Source: an uncultured Pseudanabaenaceae cyanobacterium
Lineage (GTDB): Bacteria > Cyanobacteriota > Cyanobacteriia > Pseudanabaenales > Pseudanabaenaceae
Assembly: GCA_937927915.1 (NCBI GenBank)
Contig: CALGKB010000010.1
Coordinates: 1-64,000 of the forward strand
DNA: 64,000 nt
Reading direction: 5' to 3'
Shown: positions 1 through 7,617 of the stretch, one piece after another
Layout of the letters: every line of letters starts with the position of its first letter
How positions within the stretch are numbered: the first letter of the stretch is position 1
The notes under the pieces: model-generated
What the model was told of the DNA's origin: nothing
Databases searched by the model: none
Seen by the model: only the letters and a program-made list of their open reading frames with translations
Position numbers and translations under genes: made by a program

Positions 1-9
1 ACTAGAACT

Positions 10-573
10 ATGGTCAGTGCCCGCCCGATCGGTAAGGTAACCCTAGCAGAGTTTGGGGAAATTTGTGCTGCCAACCCTGATTTGCGCCTGGAGTTAACAT
101 CTGAGGGAGAGTTAATTGTTATGCCCCCCGCTGGCGGTGAAGCGAGTAATTTTAATGCTTCCCTGATCGGAGAACTCTATCTCTGGAATCGCACCAAACA
201 ACAGGGAAAACTTTTTGATTCTTCGGCGGGCTTTGTATTACCTAATCAGGCAGTGCGTTCCCCTGATGCGGCGTGGATTCCGCTGGCAAAATGGCAACAA
301 TTGACCCCTGCCCAAAGACAAAAATTCCTGCCCCTCTGTCCCGATTTTGTGGTGGAATTACTCTCCCCTTCTGATAGTTGGCAAAGCGGTGTGGCGAAGA
401 TGGAGGAGTACATGAATAACGGCTGTCGCCTCGGTTGGTTAATTGATCCCAGCAGCAAAAAAGTAGCAATTTACCGTGCCAATAAACCCCCAGAAATTCT
501 AATTGCACCCCCCACTCTCCCAGGGGAAGACGTGCTAGAAGATTTCACACTGTCTCTTGCGTTCCTTTGGTAG
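10..573 (+). CDS. Uma2 family endonuclease (DUF820)
   Basis: This 187-residue protein belongs to the Uma2/DUF820 family, which has a PD-(D/E)XK restriction-enzyme-like fold and is greatly expanded in cyanobacteria; the biological role of the family is unknown. The family pattern is visible: an N-terminal leader (LAEFGEICAANPDLRLEL), the GELIVMPP strand, the SPDAAWI segment carrying the first acidic residue, PDFVVELLSPSD with the E-x-L/K type catalytic strand, and the GCRLGWLIDP strand near residue 140. The ATG lies 10 bases from the window edge and gives a full-length family member, so the gene looks complete. A second, unrelated-looking Uma2 gene lies at 29172-29849. Confidence 0.85.
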   Translation: MVSARPIGKVTLAEFGEICAANPDLRLELTSEGELIVMPPAGGEASNFNASLIGELYLWNRTKQQGKLFDSSAGFVLPNQAVRSPDAAWIPLAKWQQLTPAQRQKFLPLCPDFVVELLSPSDSWQSGVAKMEEYMNNGCRLGWLIDPSSKKVAIYRANKPPEILIAPPTLPGEDVLEDFTLSLAFLW

Positions 574-612
574 GCTTAACACCGAGCGGCAAAACTACTC
601 CCCCCCCCCTAC

Positions 613-685
613 GAGCATGGTAGGATTCGAACCTACGACCCTCAGAACCGGAATCTGATGCTCTGATCCACTGAGCTACATGCCC
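613..685 (-). tRNA. tRNA-Arg (anticodon CCG)
   Basis: Read on the minus strand this folds as a complete cloverleaf of 73 nt. The 7-bp acceptor stem GGGCATG/CATGCTC has one G-T wobble. The D arm begins GCTCAGTGG, the anticodon stem TCAGA/TCTGA encloses the loop TTCCGGT, and the T arm GTAGG-TTCGAAT-CCTAC is canonical. The anticodon CCG reads the arginine codon CGG. The 3' CCA is not encoded. The gene lies just behind the RND permease gene on the same strand. Confidence 0.95.
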
Positions 686-695
686 ACACCCTGTA

Positions 696-726
696 ATTAT
701 ATCACACAGAAGGGAAATTCTATCAA
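696..726 (-). promoter_or_regulatory. Probable promoter of tRNA-Arg (extended -10)
   Basis: On the minus strand the sequence TGATATAAT, an extended -10 element with a perfect TATAAT at 701-696, lies 10 bases before the tRNA. A TTGATA box at 726-721 would give a spacer of 19, which is long but tolerated with an extended -10. The -35 box overlaps the stop codon region of the RND permease gene, so the tRNA appears to have its own promoter. Confidence 0.5.
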
Positions 727-3700
727 GACAACTCACTGGTTTCCTGTTTGTCCTCCTCAGGCAGGGCAGGCTTATAGAGACCAGCTTGCATCCGATCGAC
801 TGCTGTCTTGACCACAATGTAGAGTACAGGAGTGATAAACAAGCTCAGGCATGTAGCTACTGCCATGCCCCCAAATACCGCCGTCCCCAAGGACTGTCTA
901 GCGGCTGCCCCCGCTCCACTGGCAATTACCAAGGGGAAAATGCCAATCATAGTTGAAAGTGCAGTCATCAAAATTGGTCGCAGGCGCAACTGGGCTGCCT
1001 CGATCGCTGCTTTCACGATCGGTAAATTAGCTTGCTGGCGCAATTGATTAGCAAATTCCACAATAAGAATAGAGTTTTTACTAGCTAACCCGATGAGCAT
1101 AACAAAGCCAATTTGGGTGTAAATATCACTTGCCATTTGGAAGGGGGGACCGACGATTATACTCAGCCAGGGTTGCCCAATGATGAAGGGTAAAATTGAC
1201 AGAAAACCGCGTCCAACTACTGCTACTAAGGCACCCAAAATTGCCAAGGGAACTGCCAGCATGATGATAAAGGGATCGATGTAGTTTTCATACTGCGCCG
1301 CCAGCACAAGGAAGACAAGAATTAGCCCAAAACTAAAGATTAAAATACCCTGACCACCAGAGTTAATTTCTTCCAAGGCTAGTCCTGTCCATTCGTAACT
1401 ATAGCCCCTAGGTAAAACTTGGGCAGCGATCGTTTCCATAGCTTTAATTGCCTGACCAGAACTAATGCCAGGGGCAGCGCTACCGCTGATGGGGATAGAA
1501 CGGAACAAATTGTAGTGGTTGATAATAGCAGGGGCAGAAACCTGGGAAACCCGCACTAAATTACTAAGAGGAATCATCTCCCCTAGCCGAGAACGGACAT
1601 AGAGGTTGAGAATATCATCGACACTCGATCGGAAGGGGGCATCCGCCTGCACATAGACCCTATAGCCACGCCCAAATCTATCAATATCATTGACATAGGT
1701 AGACCCTAAAAATGTCTGCAAAGTGGTGTAAATATCCTGGGGGGAAACTTGTAAAGTAATGGCTTTGTCCCGATCGACTTCTACAAACAGTTTAGGGGTA
1801 TTGGCACTAAAATCGACCCGTAAACCGGGGGGAGCAAAAGCCGGTCTGCCGTCAATGGTAAAGTCCTTAGCCTTGGCAACAATCTCCTGGGCATAGCTCT
1901 CCAATTCCGTAAAACTCTGCCCCTCCAAAGCCTGCAATTGAAACTCAAACCCCCCTACATTACCTAAACCTAAAATTGCCGGCGGGGGAAAAGCAAATAC
2001 CCTCGCCTCTTTGATCTGTGCCAGTTGGGGGGCAATTCTGCCAAAAATAATAGCATTTTGGGCTTGGTCAGGACGGGTTCTTTCTTCCCACCGCTTCAAT
2101 GTTGTAAACACAATCCCTTGGTTAGGAGCAGTGCCGGCAAAACTAAAGCCACCTACAGCAAATACCCCCTCCACTTCCGGCTGCTGCAGCATAATTTGTT
2201 CCACCTTCTTTAAGACATCCTCTGTATAACTGAGGGATACCCCCTCCGGTGCCCGCACGATCGTAATAAAGTAAGATTGATCCTCCCCTGGCAAAAAGCT
2301 AGTGGGCACTTTTGTAAACACAAAATAGGTAAGACCCAAAGAGGCAATAAAGAGAACTAAAACTATGCCTTTGAAGCGCGACAGGACAAACAAAGCCGAT
2401 CGGTATCTAATCCTTAAGCCATCGACAACACCATTAAACCAGCGGAAGAAACGATTAGGGCGCACTTGCCCTCGCCGAAATAATTGCGCGGATAAAGTGG
2501 GAGTAAAAGTGATGGCATTAAAAGTGGAAATAGTGATAGAAAAAGCGATCGTCAAAGCAAACTGACGATACAATTGTCCTGTAGTACCAGGGAAAAAGGC
2601 AACGGGCACAAACACCGCCATTAAAACCAAAGAAGTGGCAATTACAGCACTGACAAGGTCATTCATGGAAGCGATCGCTGCCTCAATCGGGTTTTTATTT
2701 TCCTCATTGATGCGGCGGCTAATATCTTCTACGATAACAATGGCATCATCTACCACTAAACCGGAGGCAAGGGTGAGACCAAAGAGAGTGAGGGTATTGA
2801 TATTAAAGCCTAGTAACTTAGCAAAAATAAATGTGCCCACCAACGCAACAGGAATGACGAGGGAAGGAACCAGTGTCACGCGCCAATCCTGTAGGAAGAG
2901 GTAGAGAATAACTACTACTAAAATGACTGCCAGGAAGAGGGAAATAATTACTTCCCTTGCCCCTGCTCTAATAAATCTAGTGGTGTCATAGGCAAACTTG
3001 TACTTAATGCCAGGGGGGAACTGTTTAGACAACCTTGCCATTAAACTTTGCACTTGGTCAGCAATTTCCAGGGCATTGGCATTAGCTAATTGGGATACCC
3101 CTAAACCCACCGCCCGCACACCATTAAACCGCAAAACTGTGGCGTAATTTTCTGCCCCTAATTCCACCCTGCCAATGTCTTTAATACGAATCAATTCCCC
3201 TGTCGGTGTAGCACGGACAATGATTTCTTGGAACTGTTCTGGCTCTACTAATCGCCCCTTTGCTGTCACTGTCAGTTGATATTCTAAGTCGGGGGGCGCT
3301 GGCTGTTGTCCAATTTGTCCTACCCCAATCTGTAAATTTTGCTCTTGAATAGCGCGGATAACATCCTGGGTTGTGATTCTCCTGGCTGCCATTTTGTTGG
3401 GGTCTAACCAGGTGCGAATAGCAAACCGTCTTTCGCCAAAAATCTGGACATTGCTAACTCCATTGACACGGCGAATGGGGTCAACCAAATACAAATCAGC
3501 GTAGTTGCTGAGAAAGACATCATCATAGATTGGCTCTCCCTTGTCATTTTTGTCAGAATACAAACCAATGGCAAACAAAAAACCTGATGTCTGTTTTCTT
3601 ACCCTTACTCCTGTCTGTTGCACAGGGGCTGGAAGGCGGGAAGTGACTGTGGCCACGCGATTTTGTACGTCTACGGCTGCCAGGTCCTGGTCCCGATCGG

Positions 3701-3998
3701 GTTCAAAGGTCAAAGTAATTGTACTGACACCGTCATCGGTACTAGTGGAAGTGATATAGCGTAGCCCTTGAATACCGTTGAGTTCCTGCTCTAGGACATT
3801 GGTCACCGTTGCTTCCACCACTTCGGCGCTGGCACCTATGTATACAGAACTGACTACCACCTGGGGGGGCGTGATGTTGGGATATTGCCCGATCGGTAAG
3901 GTAAAGGCAGCCCCTAAGCCCAACAAAAAGATGATCAAAGAACAGACAGTGGCAAGAATGGGACGACGGATGAACAGATCAGAGATAGAAAAAATCAT
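723..3998 (-). CDS. RND multidrug efflux permease (HAE1/AcrB family)
   Basis: This 1091-residue inner-membrane proton antiporter of the hydrophobe/amphiphile efflux-1 type is about the usual length of AcrB/MexB. It begins with the signature first helix (FIRRPILATVCSLIIFLLG) and the GQYPNITPPQVVV segment. The transmembrane block near residues 345-480 carries the paired acidic proton-relay residues (GLVVDDAIVIVEDI), and the second helix bundle lies near 870-1060 (LIGLASKNSILIVEFA). The ATG overlaps the stop codon of the upstream adaptor gene by four bases (ATGA), so the two are translationally coupled. No TolC-type outer-membrane gene is present in the window. The substrate cannot be told from sequence. 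Confidence 0.95.
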   Translation of the reverse strand: MIFSISDLFIRRPILATVCSLIIFLLGLGAAFTLPIGQYPNITPPQVVVSSVYIGASAEVVEATVTNVLEQELNGIQGLRYITSTSTDDGVSTITLTFEPDRDQDLAAVDVQNRVATVTSRLPAPVQQTGVRVRKQTSGFLFAIGLYSDKNDKGEPIYDDVFLSNYADLYLVDPIRRVNGVSNVQIFGERRFAIRTWLDPNKMAARRITTQDVIRAIQEQNLQIGVGQIGQQPAPPDLEYQLTVTAKGRLVEPEQFQEIIVRATPTGELIRIKDIGRVELGAENYATVLRFNGVRAVGLGVSQLANANALEIADQVQSLMARLSKQFPPGIKYKFAYDTTRFIRAGAREVIISLFLAVILVVVILYLFLQDWRVTLVPSLVIPVALVGTFIFAKLLGFNINTLTLFGLTLASGLVVDDAIVIVEDISRRINEENKNPIEAAIASMNDLVSAVIATSLVLMAVFVPVAFFPGTTGQLYRQFALTIAFSITISTFNAITFTPTLSAQLFRRGQVRPNRFFRWFNGVVDGLRIRYRSALFVLSRFKGIVLVLFIASLGLTYFVFTKVPTSFLPGEDQSYFITIVRAPEGVSLSYTEDVLKKVEQIMLQQPEVEGVFAVGGFSFAGTAPNQGIVFTTLKRWEERTRPDQAQNAIIFGRIAPQLAQIKEARVFAFPPPAILGLGNVGGFEFQLQALEGQSFTELESYAQEIVAKAKDFTIDGRPAFAPPGLRVDFSANTPKLFVEVDRDKAITLQVSPQDIYTTLQTFLGSTYVNDIDRFGRGYRVYVQADAPFRSSVDDILNLYVRSRLGEMIPLSNLVRVSQVSAPAIINHYNLFRSIPISGSAAPGISSGQAIKAMETIAAQVLPRGYSYEWTGLALEEINSGGQGILIFSFGLILVFLVLAAQYENYIDPFIIMLAVPLAILGALVAVVGRGFLSILPFIIGQPWLSIIVGPPFQMASDIYTQIGFVMLIGLASKNSILIVEFANQLRQQANLPIVKAAIEAAQLRLRPILMTALSTMIGIFPLVIASGAGAAARQSLGTAVFGGMAVATCLSLFITPVLYIVVKTAVDRMQAGLYKPALPEEDKQETSELS

Positions 3999-5284
3999 GG
4001 CTTCTCCTTTGCTACTATAACTTCGGCACCATCGGTCAGAAACTGAATACCCTTGCTAATCACCGTATCCTGGGGTTGTAATCCACTGAGAACTTCCTGG
4101 TTATTGCCTACAATTTTGCCCAATTCCACCATCTTCTGCCGCGCGATCGTTTTTGTCTTACCGTCTTCCACCTTTGTCTCCAGGACATAGACGAAATTTT
4201 TCCCTGCCTGGCGGGAGATAGCAGTAATCGGCACTTTCACCCCTGGACGACTGTCCCATACCAAGCGGACCCGCACAAACTGATTCTGGCGCAGTAACCC
4301 CTGTTTGTTGTCAATCACAGCTTTTACCAACACGGACTGACTTTGGGGAGTCACAGTGGGGGAGATGAAAAAGATGGTACCCGCACCGATCGGTTGACTC
4401 TGTTCATCCAAAATTTTGACTGGCAATCCCTCTTTTAACTGCGAAGCTCGATCGACGGGCACGGCAATTTCTACTTCTAGTTGGTCACTTTGGGTGATGG
4501 TCAACAACTCTGTTGCCGTATTCACAAAATCACCTACCTTGACGGGGATATTGCCCACCTGTCCTGCAAAAGGAGCAGTGACCTGGTGAAATTCTAGCTG
4601 CACTTCTTCACGGCGTTTGTTGAATTCAAACTGTTGTAGGCGTTGCTTGGCGGCGTTGAGGTCAGCTTCCGCTTGTAAAATCCGTGCCTCTGCCTGAGCA
4701 ACATTAGCCTGTTGGGCAGCAATTTCCTGATCGAGGGACTGCAGAGCAGCTTCCGCTGCCTGCAGATTAGCCAGTCTTACCTCTAACAACCGTTGGGAGA
4801 TCACCCCCTGGTCAAATAGCTCTCTATCCCGTTGTGCATCCCGTTTTTGTAAATTGAGGGCAGCTAAGCGGTCACTGCGGAGGGCTTGACGGGAACTAAG
4901 GAGTGCTTTGGCACTGTCATAGGCGGCTCTGGCGGACTCTAGGGCAGCAGCCTTGGATTGCACTTCTGCTTGGGCGGCTTGTACCTGGGCGGCATTGCTC
5001 TCCACCGTTGCCAGTTGCTGGGAGGGGTCAATCACCAGGAGGGGCGTTCCCTCGCTGACCGTATCCCCTTGCCTGACTAAAATCTCCGCTACCTGTCCTG
5101 CCACCCTGGGTTTGAGGGCTACGGACTGGCGGGAATTGAGGGCGGCAATGAAGTCTGAACTGTCCTCGATCGTGCCCAGGATTAAACTTTCTGTCTCTAC
5201 CCTAACGGGACCACTAGCAAAACGGCTGGGGGGAGTGACGCAGGCAGAGAGGAACAGCACTGCCACAATTGCCCACTTCTTCAT
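3995..5284 (-). CDS. Efflux RND periplasmic adaptor (membrane fusion lipoprotein)
   Basis: This HlyD/AcrA-family adaptor bridges the RND permease and an outer-membrane channel. The N-terminus is a lipoprotein signal with lipobox L-S-A-C (Cys 15), so the mature protein should be lipid-anchored. A biotinyl-lipoyl half (LKPRVAGQVAEILVRQGD) precedes a long Ala/Gln/Glu-rich coiled coil (about residues 75-225). The second lipoyl half and the beta-barrel (VTAPFAGQVGNIPVKVGDFV) follow. I chose the ATG at 5284 because it opens directly on the MKKW signal peptide. A TTG at 5296 in the same frame has an AGAGG 10 bases upstream and would add four residues. It is the first gene of the two-gene efflux operon. 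Confidence 0.92.
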   Translation of the reverse strand: MKKWAIVAVLFLSACVTPPSRFASGPVRVETESLILGTIEDSSDFIAALNSRQSVALKPRVAGQVAEILVRQGDTVSEGTPLLVIDPSQQLATVESNAAQVQAAQAEVQSKAAALESARAAYDSAKALLSSRQALRSDRLAALNLQKRDAQRDRELFDQGVISQRLLEVRLANLQAAEAALQSLDQEIAAQQANVAQAEARILQAEADLNAAKQRLQQFEFNKRREEVQLEFHQVTAPFAGQVGNIPVKVGDFVNTATELLTITQSDQLEVEIAVPVDRASQLKEGLPVKILDEQSQPIGAGTIFFISPTVTPQSQSVLVKAVIDNKQGLLRQNQFVRVRLVWDSRPGVKVPITAISRQAGKNFVYVLETKVEDGKTKTIARQKMVELGKIVGNNQEVLSGLQPQDTVISKGIQFLTDGAEVIVAKEKP

Positions 5285-5313
5285 GTACGCAACCAACAGG
5301 GCACGACCTCTAT

Positions 5314-5354
5314 AGTATAACGCAACAAGAGTCCAGTAGACGGCTACCGGACTC
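5314..5354 (-). promoter_or_regulatory. Candidate promoter and operator of the efflux operon
   Basis: Upstream of the adaptor gene the minus strand has a TATACT -10 box at 5319-5314. Immediately above it, at 5354-5329, is a 26-bp dyad: arms GAGTCC and GGACTC, one mismatched base, then GTAG/CTAC around a four-base centre. The dyad would cover roughly -22 to -47, where a repressor would block the -35 region. Efflux operons are commonly controlled by TetR- or MarR-type repressors bound to such dyads, but no regulator gene lies next to it. Read as RNA on the plus strand the same bases form a stable hairpin, so a role in a transcript is also possible. Confidence 0.4.
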
Positions 5355-5690
5355 CGATGATTAGAGGTTGATTCAATTTGGGGTTCACTTTACTAGACTA
5401 CAGGACACCAGTTCTCACACGATCGCTATTTTTATTTCCCCATAACCTGGGAGGCTTGTCTTTCCTAATTCCTGTCTACTTTCTTCCGTTGGCTCGTCCA
5501 GAAGGTGGCAACATTTGTTACTGACCTAACCCTAAACTTACTTACTTCTTTGTCGCGATCTGGAGGCTTCCGAAATTGGGTAAACAAGCTAGGAATTCAA
5601 GACCTTTAGTCCAATTTATAGCCGAAGGGGAGAACTGTAAGGTTTAGCTTCGGGAGGAGGCACAGCCCGATGGAGCTAAGGTTTTTTTGG
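5355..5690 (+). ncRNA. Non-coding stretch with RNA-like structure (candidate ncRNA, unassigned)
   Basis: No protein gene fits between the efflux operon and trmL, a gap of about 490 bases. On the plus strand the stretch holds a helix of AAATTGG (5573-5579) with CCAATTT (5611-5617), extended by CTTC (5567-5570) with GAAG (5624-5627). An inner CTAGG/CCTTTAG pairing is possible. The hairpin and T-tract at 5644-5688 follow directly. The signatures of tmRNA, RNase P RNA, SRP RNA and the riboswitches I know are absent. It may be a small RNA with its own terminator or a leader; the strand and the ends are uncertain. Confidence 0.3.
5644..5688 (+). terminator. Rho-independent terminator-like hairpin
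   Basis: TTAGCT (5644-5649) plus TCGGG (5650-5654) pairs with CCCGA (5666-5670) plus AGCTAA (5674-5679). This is 11 bp with a three-base bulge and an 11-base loop. Two Gs and then seven Ts (5682-5688) follow. It faces the plus strand and stands about 90 bases before trmL, where no plus-strand protein gene ends. That suggests it ends an unannotated transcript or attenuates trmL. Confidence 0.45.
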
Positions 5691-5781
5691 TTCATCTGTT
5701 GCTTTCCTTGTGCCTTGATTACATAATATAAGACCCCTCCCAAAATTGCCAATAGATTTTACATAAATTTACAGTTCTCCT

Positions 5782-6270
5782 ATGGGTATTTATCCGTTTA
5801 CGCAGCCCTTGGATAAGTTAATTATTGCGCCTTTGCAGGTGGTGTTAGTCTATCCCCAAATTCCCCCCAATACCGGCAACATCGCCCGTACCTGTGCAGG
5901 GACAAAAACACCGTTGCATCTAGTGGAACCCCTGGGCTTTGAAATCAGCGATCGGTGGCTGAAGCGGGCGGGGCTGGATTACTGGGAATATGTGCAGCTC
6001 TACGTGCACCCCGATTGGCAGAGTTGTCGGGCATTGGCACAGCGCTGGGTGTGCTTTTCTGCTAAGGGGGAGACCCATTTCCAGCAGTTTAGCTACCAGC
6101 CGGGGGATTGGCTGGTGTTTGGCAGTGAGACCAGTGGCTTGCCCCCGGAGATTTTGGCAACTAACCCGACGGTCTACATTCCCTTTGCCGAACCCAGGGT
6201 GCGCAGCTATAACCTCTCGGTGAGTGTGGCGGTAGGACTGTTTGAGGCAAGGCGGCAGTTGGGCTTATGA
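5782..6270 (+). CDS. trmL: tRNA (cytidine/uridine-34 2'-O)-methyltransferase TrmL
   Basis: This SPOUT-class RNA methyltransferase modifies the wobble base of tRNA-Leu isoacceptors in its characterised homologues. The family landmarks are all present: VLVYPQIPPNTGNIARTC near the N-terminus, PLGFEISDRWLKRAGLDYW, the GSETSGLP knot motif near residue 116, and RSYNLSVSVAVGLFEA at the C-terminus, which forms the SAM-binding trefoil knot. The 162-residue protein carries about 15 extra N-terminal residues compared with typical TrmL, so a later non-ATG start is conceivable, though no better ATG exists. Its stop overlaps the end of the convergent binding-protein gene by six bases. Confidence 0.92.
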   Translation: MGIYPFTQPLDKLIIAPLQVVLVYPQIPPNTGNIARTCAGTKTPLHLVEPLGFEISDRWLKRAGLDYWEYVQLYVHPDWQSCRALAQRWVCFSAKGETHFQQFSYQPGDWLVFGSETSGLPPEILATNPTVYIPFAEPRVRSYNLSVSVAVGLFEARRQLGL

Positions 6271-7434
6271 GATAAATTTGAATCTGCCCTTTTCGCCGCT
6301 GCTGTCCATCTCGATTTGAGCGACATAGAACTGGCTCTGCACAATTTCCCCTTCAGGCGTGAAGCTGATTTTGCCCAGGGGGGTGTCGTAACTGTTTGCC
6401 AGGATGGCGGCATTGAGTTTTTCCCTGAGGGTTTCTAGGGGCAGGCTGGTGGGATTCTCCACTTTGCCCAGGGCTTCTACAATTACTTGCACGGCGGTAA
6501 AAGCTTGCGCTGTAAATTGGGGGGGGACTTGTTGTTTTTGTTGTTCGTATAACGATCGGAAGGCTTTGTTGATGGGGCTATCTAATTCAGGGCTATAGGC
6601 TTGGGCAATGAAAATACCGTCGCAGAATTGTTTGCAGACGGAGAAGAGGTTAGAGGTGTTGAGACCATTGCCGCCAATGATGGGATTTTTGTAGTCCAGT
6701 TCCCGCAGTTGTTTGACGAGGTTACCGCCATCTGCCGCTAAACCAGAGATGATCACCAAATCGGGTTTGAATTGGAGGGCGTTCGTGATTTGCGTTTGAA
6801 AGTCCGTGTCTTTAGTTTGAAAGGTCTGCACCGTCACCAATTCCAGGTTTTTCTCCTTGACCGTTTTTTGGAAGACCTCCGTTTCAGATTTGCTAAAAGC
6901 GTCGTCCTGGGCGTAAAAAACCGCTACCCGTTTAATAGTGGGATTTTTTTGCAGCACCGCCTCGATCGCTTTCGGGGCTACCGCCGTCACAGGGGCAGAC
7001 ACGCGGCTGACAAATTTACCAATCTGGGGAATGCCTTTAGCAGTGTTGGAGGGGGCAATGACGGGCACTCCCGCCCGATCGGCAATGGGGCTGGCACTAA
7101 ACGCCTGCTGGGATAACGTAGGACCCACGATCGCTACCACTTTATCTTGGTTGATGAGGGTAGTAAAGGCATTACTGGCTCCCTGCTCATCCCCCCCTGT
7201 ATCCTGGAACACCAATTTGATAGGCGTACCCTGCACCCCGCCCCGATCATTGAAGTAGGTTTCGGCAAGTTTTGCCCCGAGCACCTGTTCCTGCCCCAAA
7301 AGAGCCACATTACTGGTCTGGGCAACGGCAATACCAATGGGAATGGCTTTCATTTCGGGAGTGGGGGACTGACAGGCAATAATTCCCAGGCAAATGGAGA
7401 GGCAGAGGGCTAAAAAATAGGAAATCTTGCGCAT
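6265..7434 (-). CDS. ABC transporter substrate-binding lipoprotein (branched-chain/neutral amino acid type)
   Basis: This periplasmic-binding protein of the LivJ/NatB/UrtA group (Peripla_BP_6 fold) has 389 residues. The N-terminus is a signal peptide ending in I-I-A-C, so the mature protein is probably a lipoprotein anchored at Cys 21. The start of the mature domain (IGIAVAQTSNVALLGQEQVLGAKLAE), the GGVQGTPIKLVFQDTGGD strand and the VAIVGPTLSQQAFS ligand loop follow the family pattern. The ligand is probably a hydrophobic amino acid, but urea or amide ligands cannot be excluded. No permease or ATPase genes adjoin it, so it must work with components encoded elsewhere. Confidence 0.88.
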   Translation of the reverse strand: MRKISYFLALCLSICLGIIACQSPTPEMKAIPIGIAVAQTSNVALLGQEQVLGAKLAETYFNDRGGVQGTPIKLVFQDTGGDEQGASNAFTTLINQDKVVAIVGPTLSQQAFSASPIADRAGVPVIAPSNTAKGIPQIGKFVSRVSAPVTAVAPKAIEAVLQKNPTIKRVAVFYAQDDAFSKSETEVFQKTVKEKNLELVTVQTFQTKDTDFQTQITNALQFKPDLVIISGLAADGGNLVKQLRELDYKNPIIGGNGLNTSNLFSVCKQFCDGIFIAQAYSPELDSPINKAFRSLYEQQKQQVPPQFTAQAFTAVQVIVEALGKVENPTSLPLETLREKLNAAILANSYDTPLGKISFTPEGEIVQSQFYVAQIEMDSSGEKGRFKFIS

Positions 7435-7617
7435 TGCACTTTAGGCACAGACTACAAATGTATTTAATTTTACAACAGCCTTTTATTTTGACAACGGCAG
7501 CTTAGTCCAAGAGCAAAAGATAGGGGAGATATTTATTAAGAAATCAGGGGGGGATGACTAACAGTCGTACCTCCAGATCAGGTAGAATGGAACAAGGTGT
7601 TACCGAGCTGACTGGTT

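Noticed and set aside
832-3759. Several plus-strand open frames opposite the RND permease
   Set aside because: They lack family features and are shadows of a well-conserved permease on the minus strand.
5297-5781. tmRNA, RNase P RNA, SRP RNA or a known riboswitch before trmL
   Set aside because: None of the invariant motifs I know for these RNAs is present on either strand, so only an unassigned candidate is listed.
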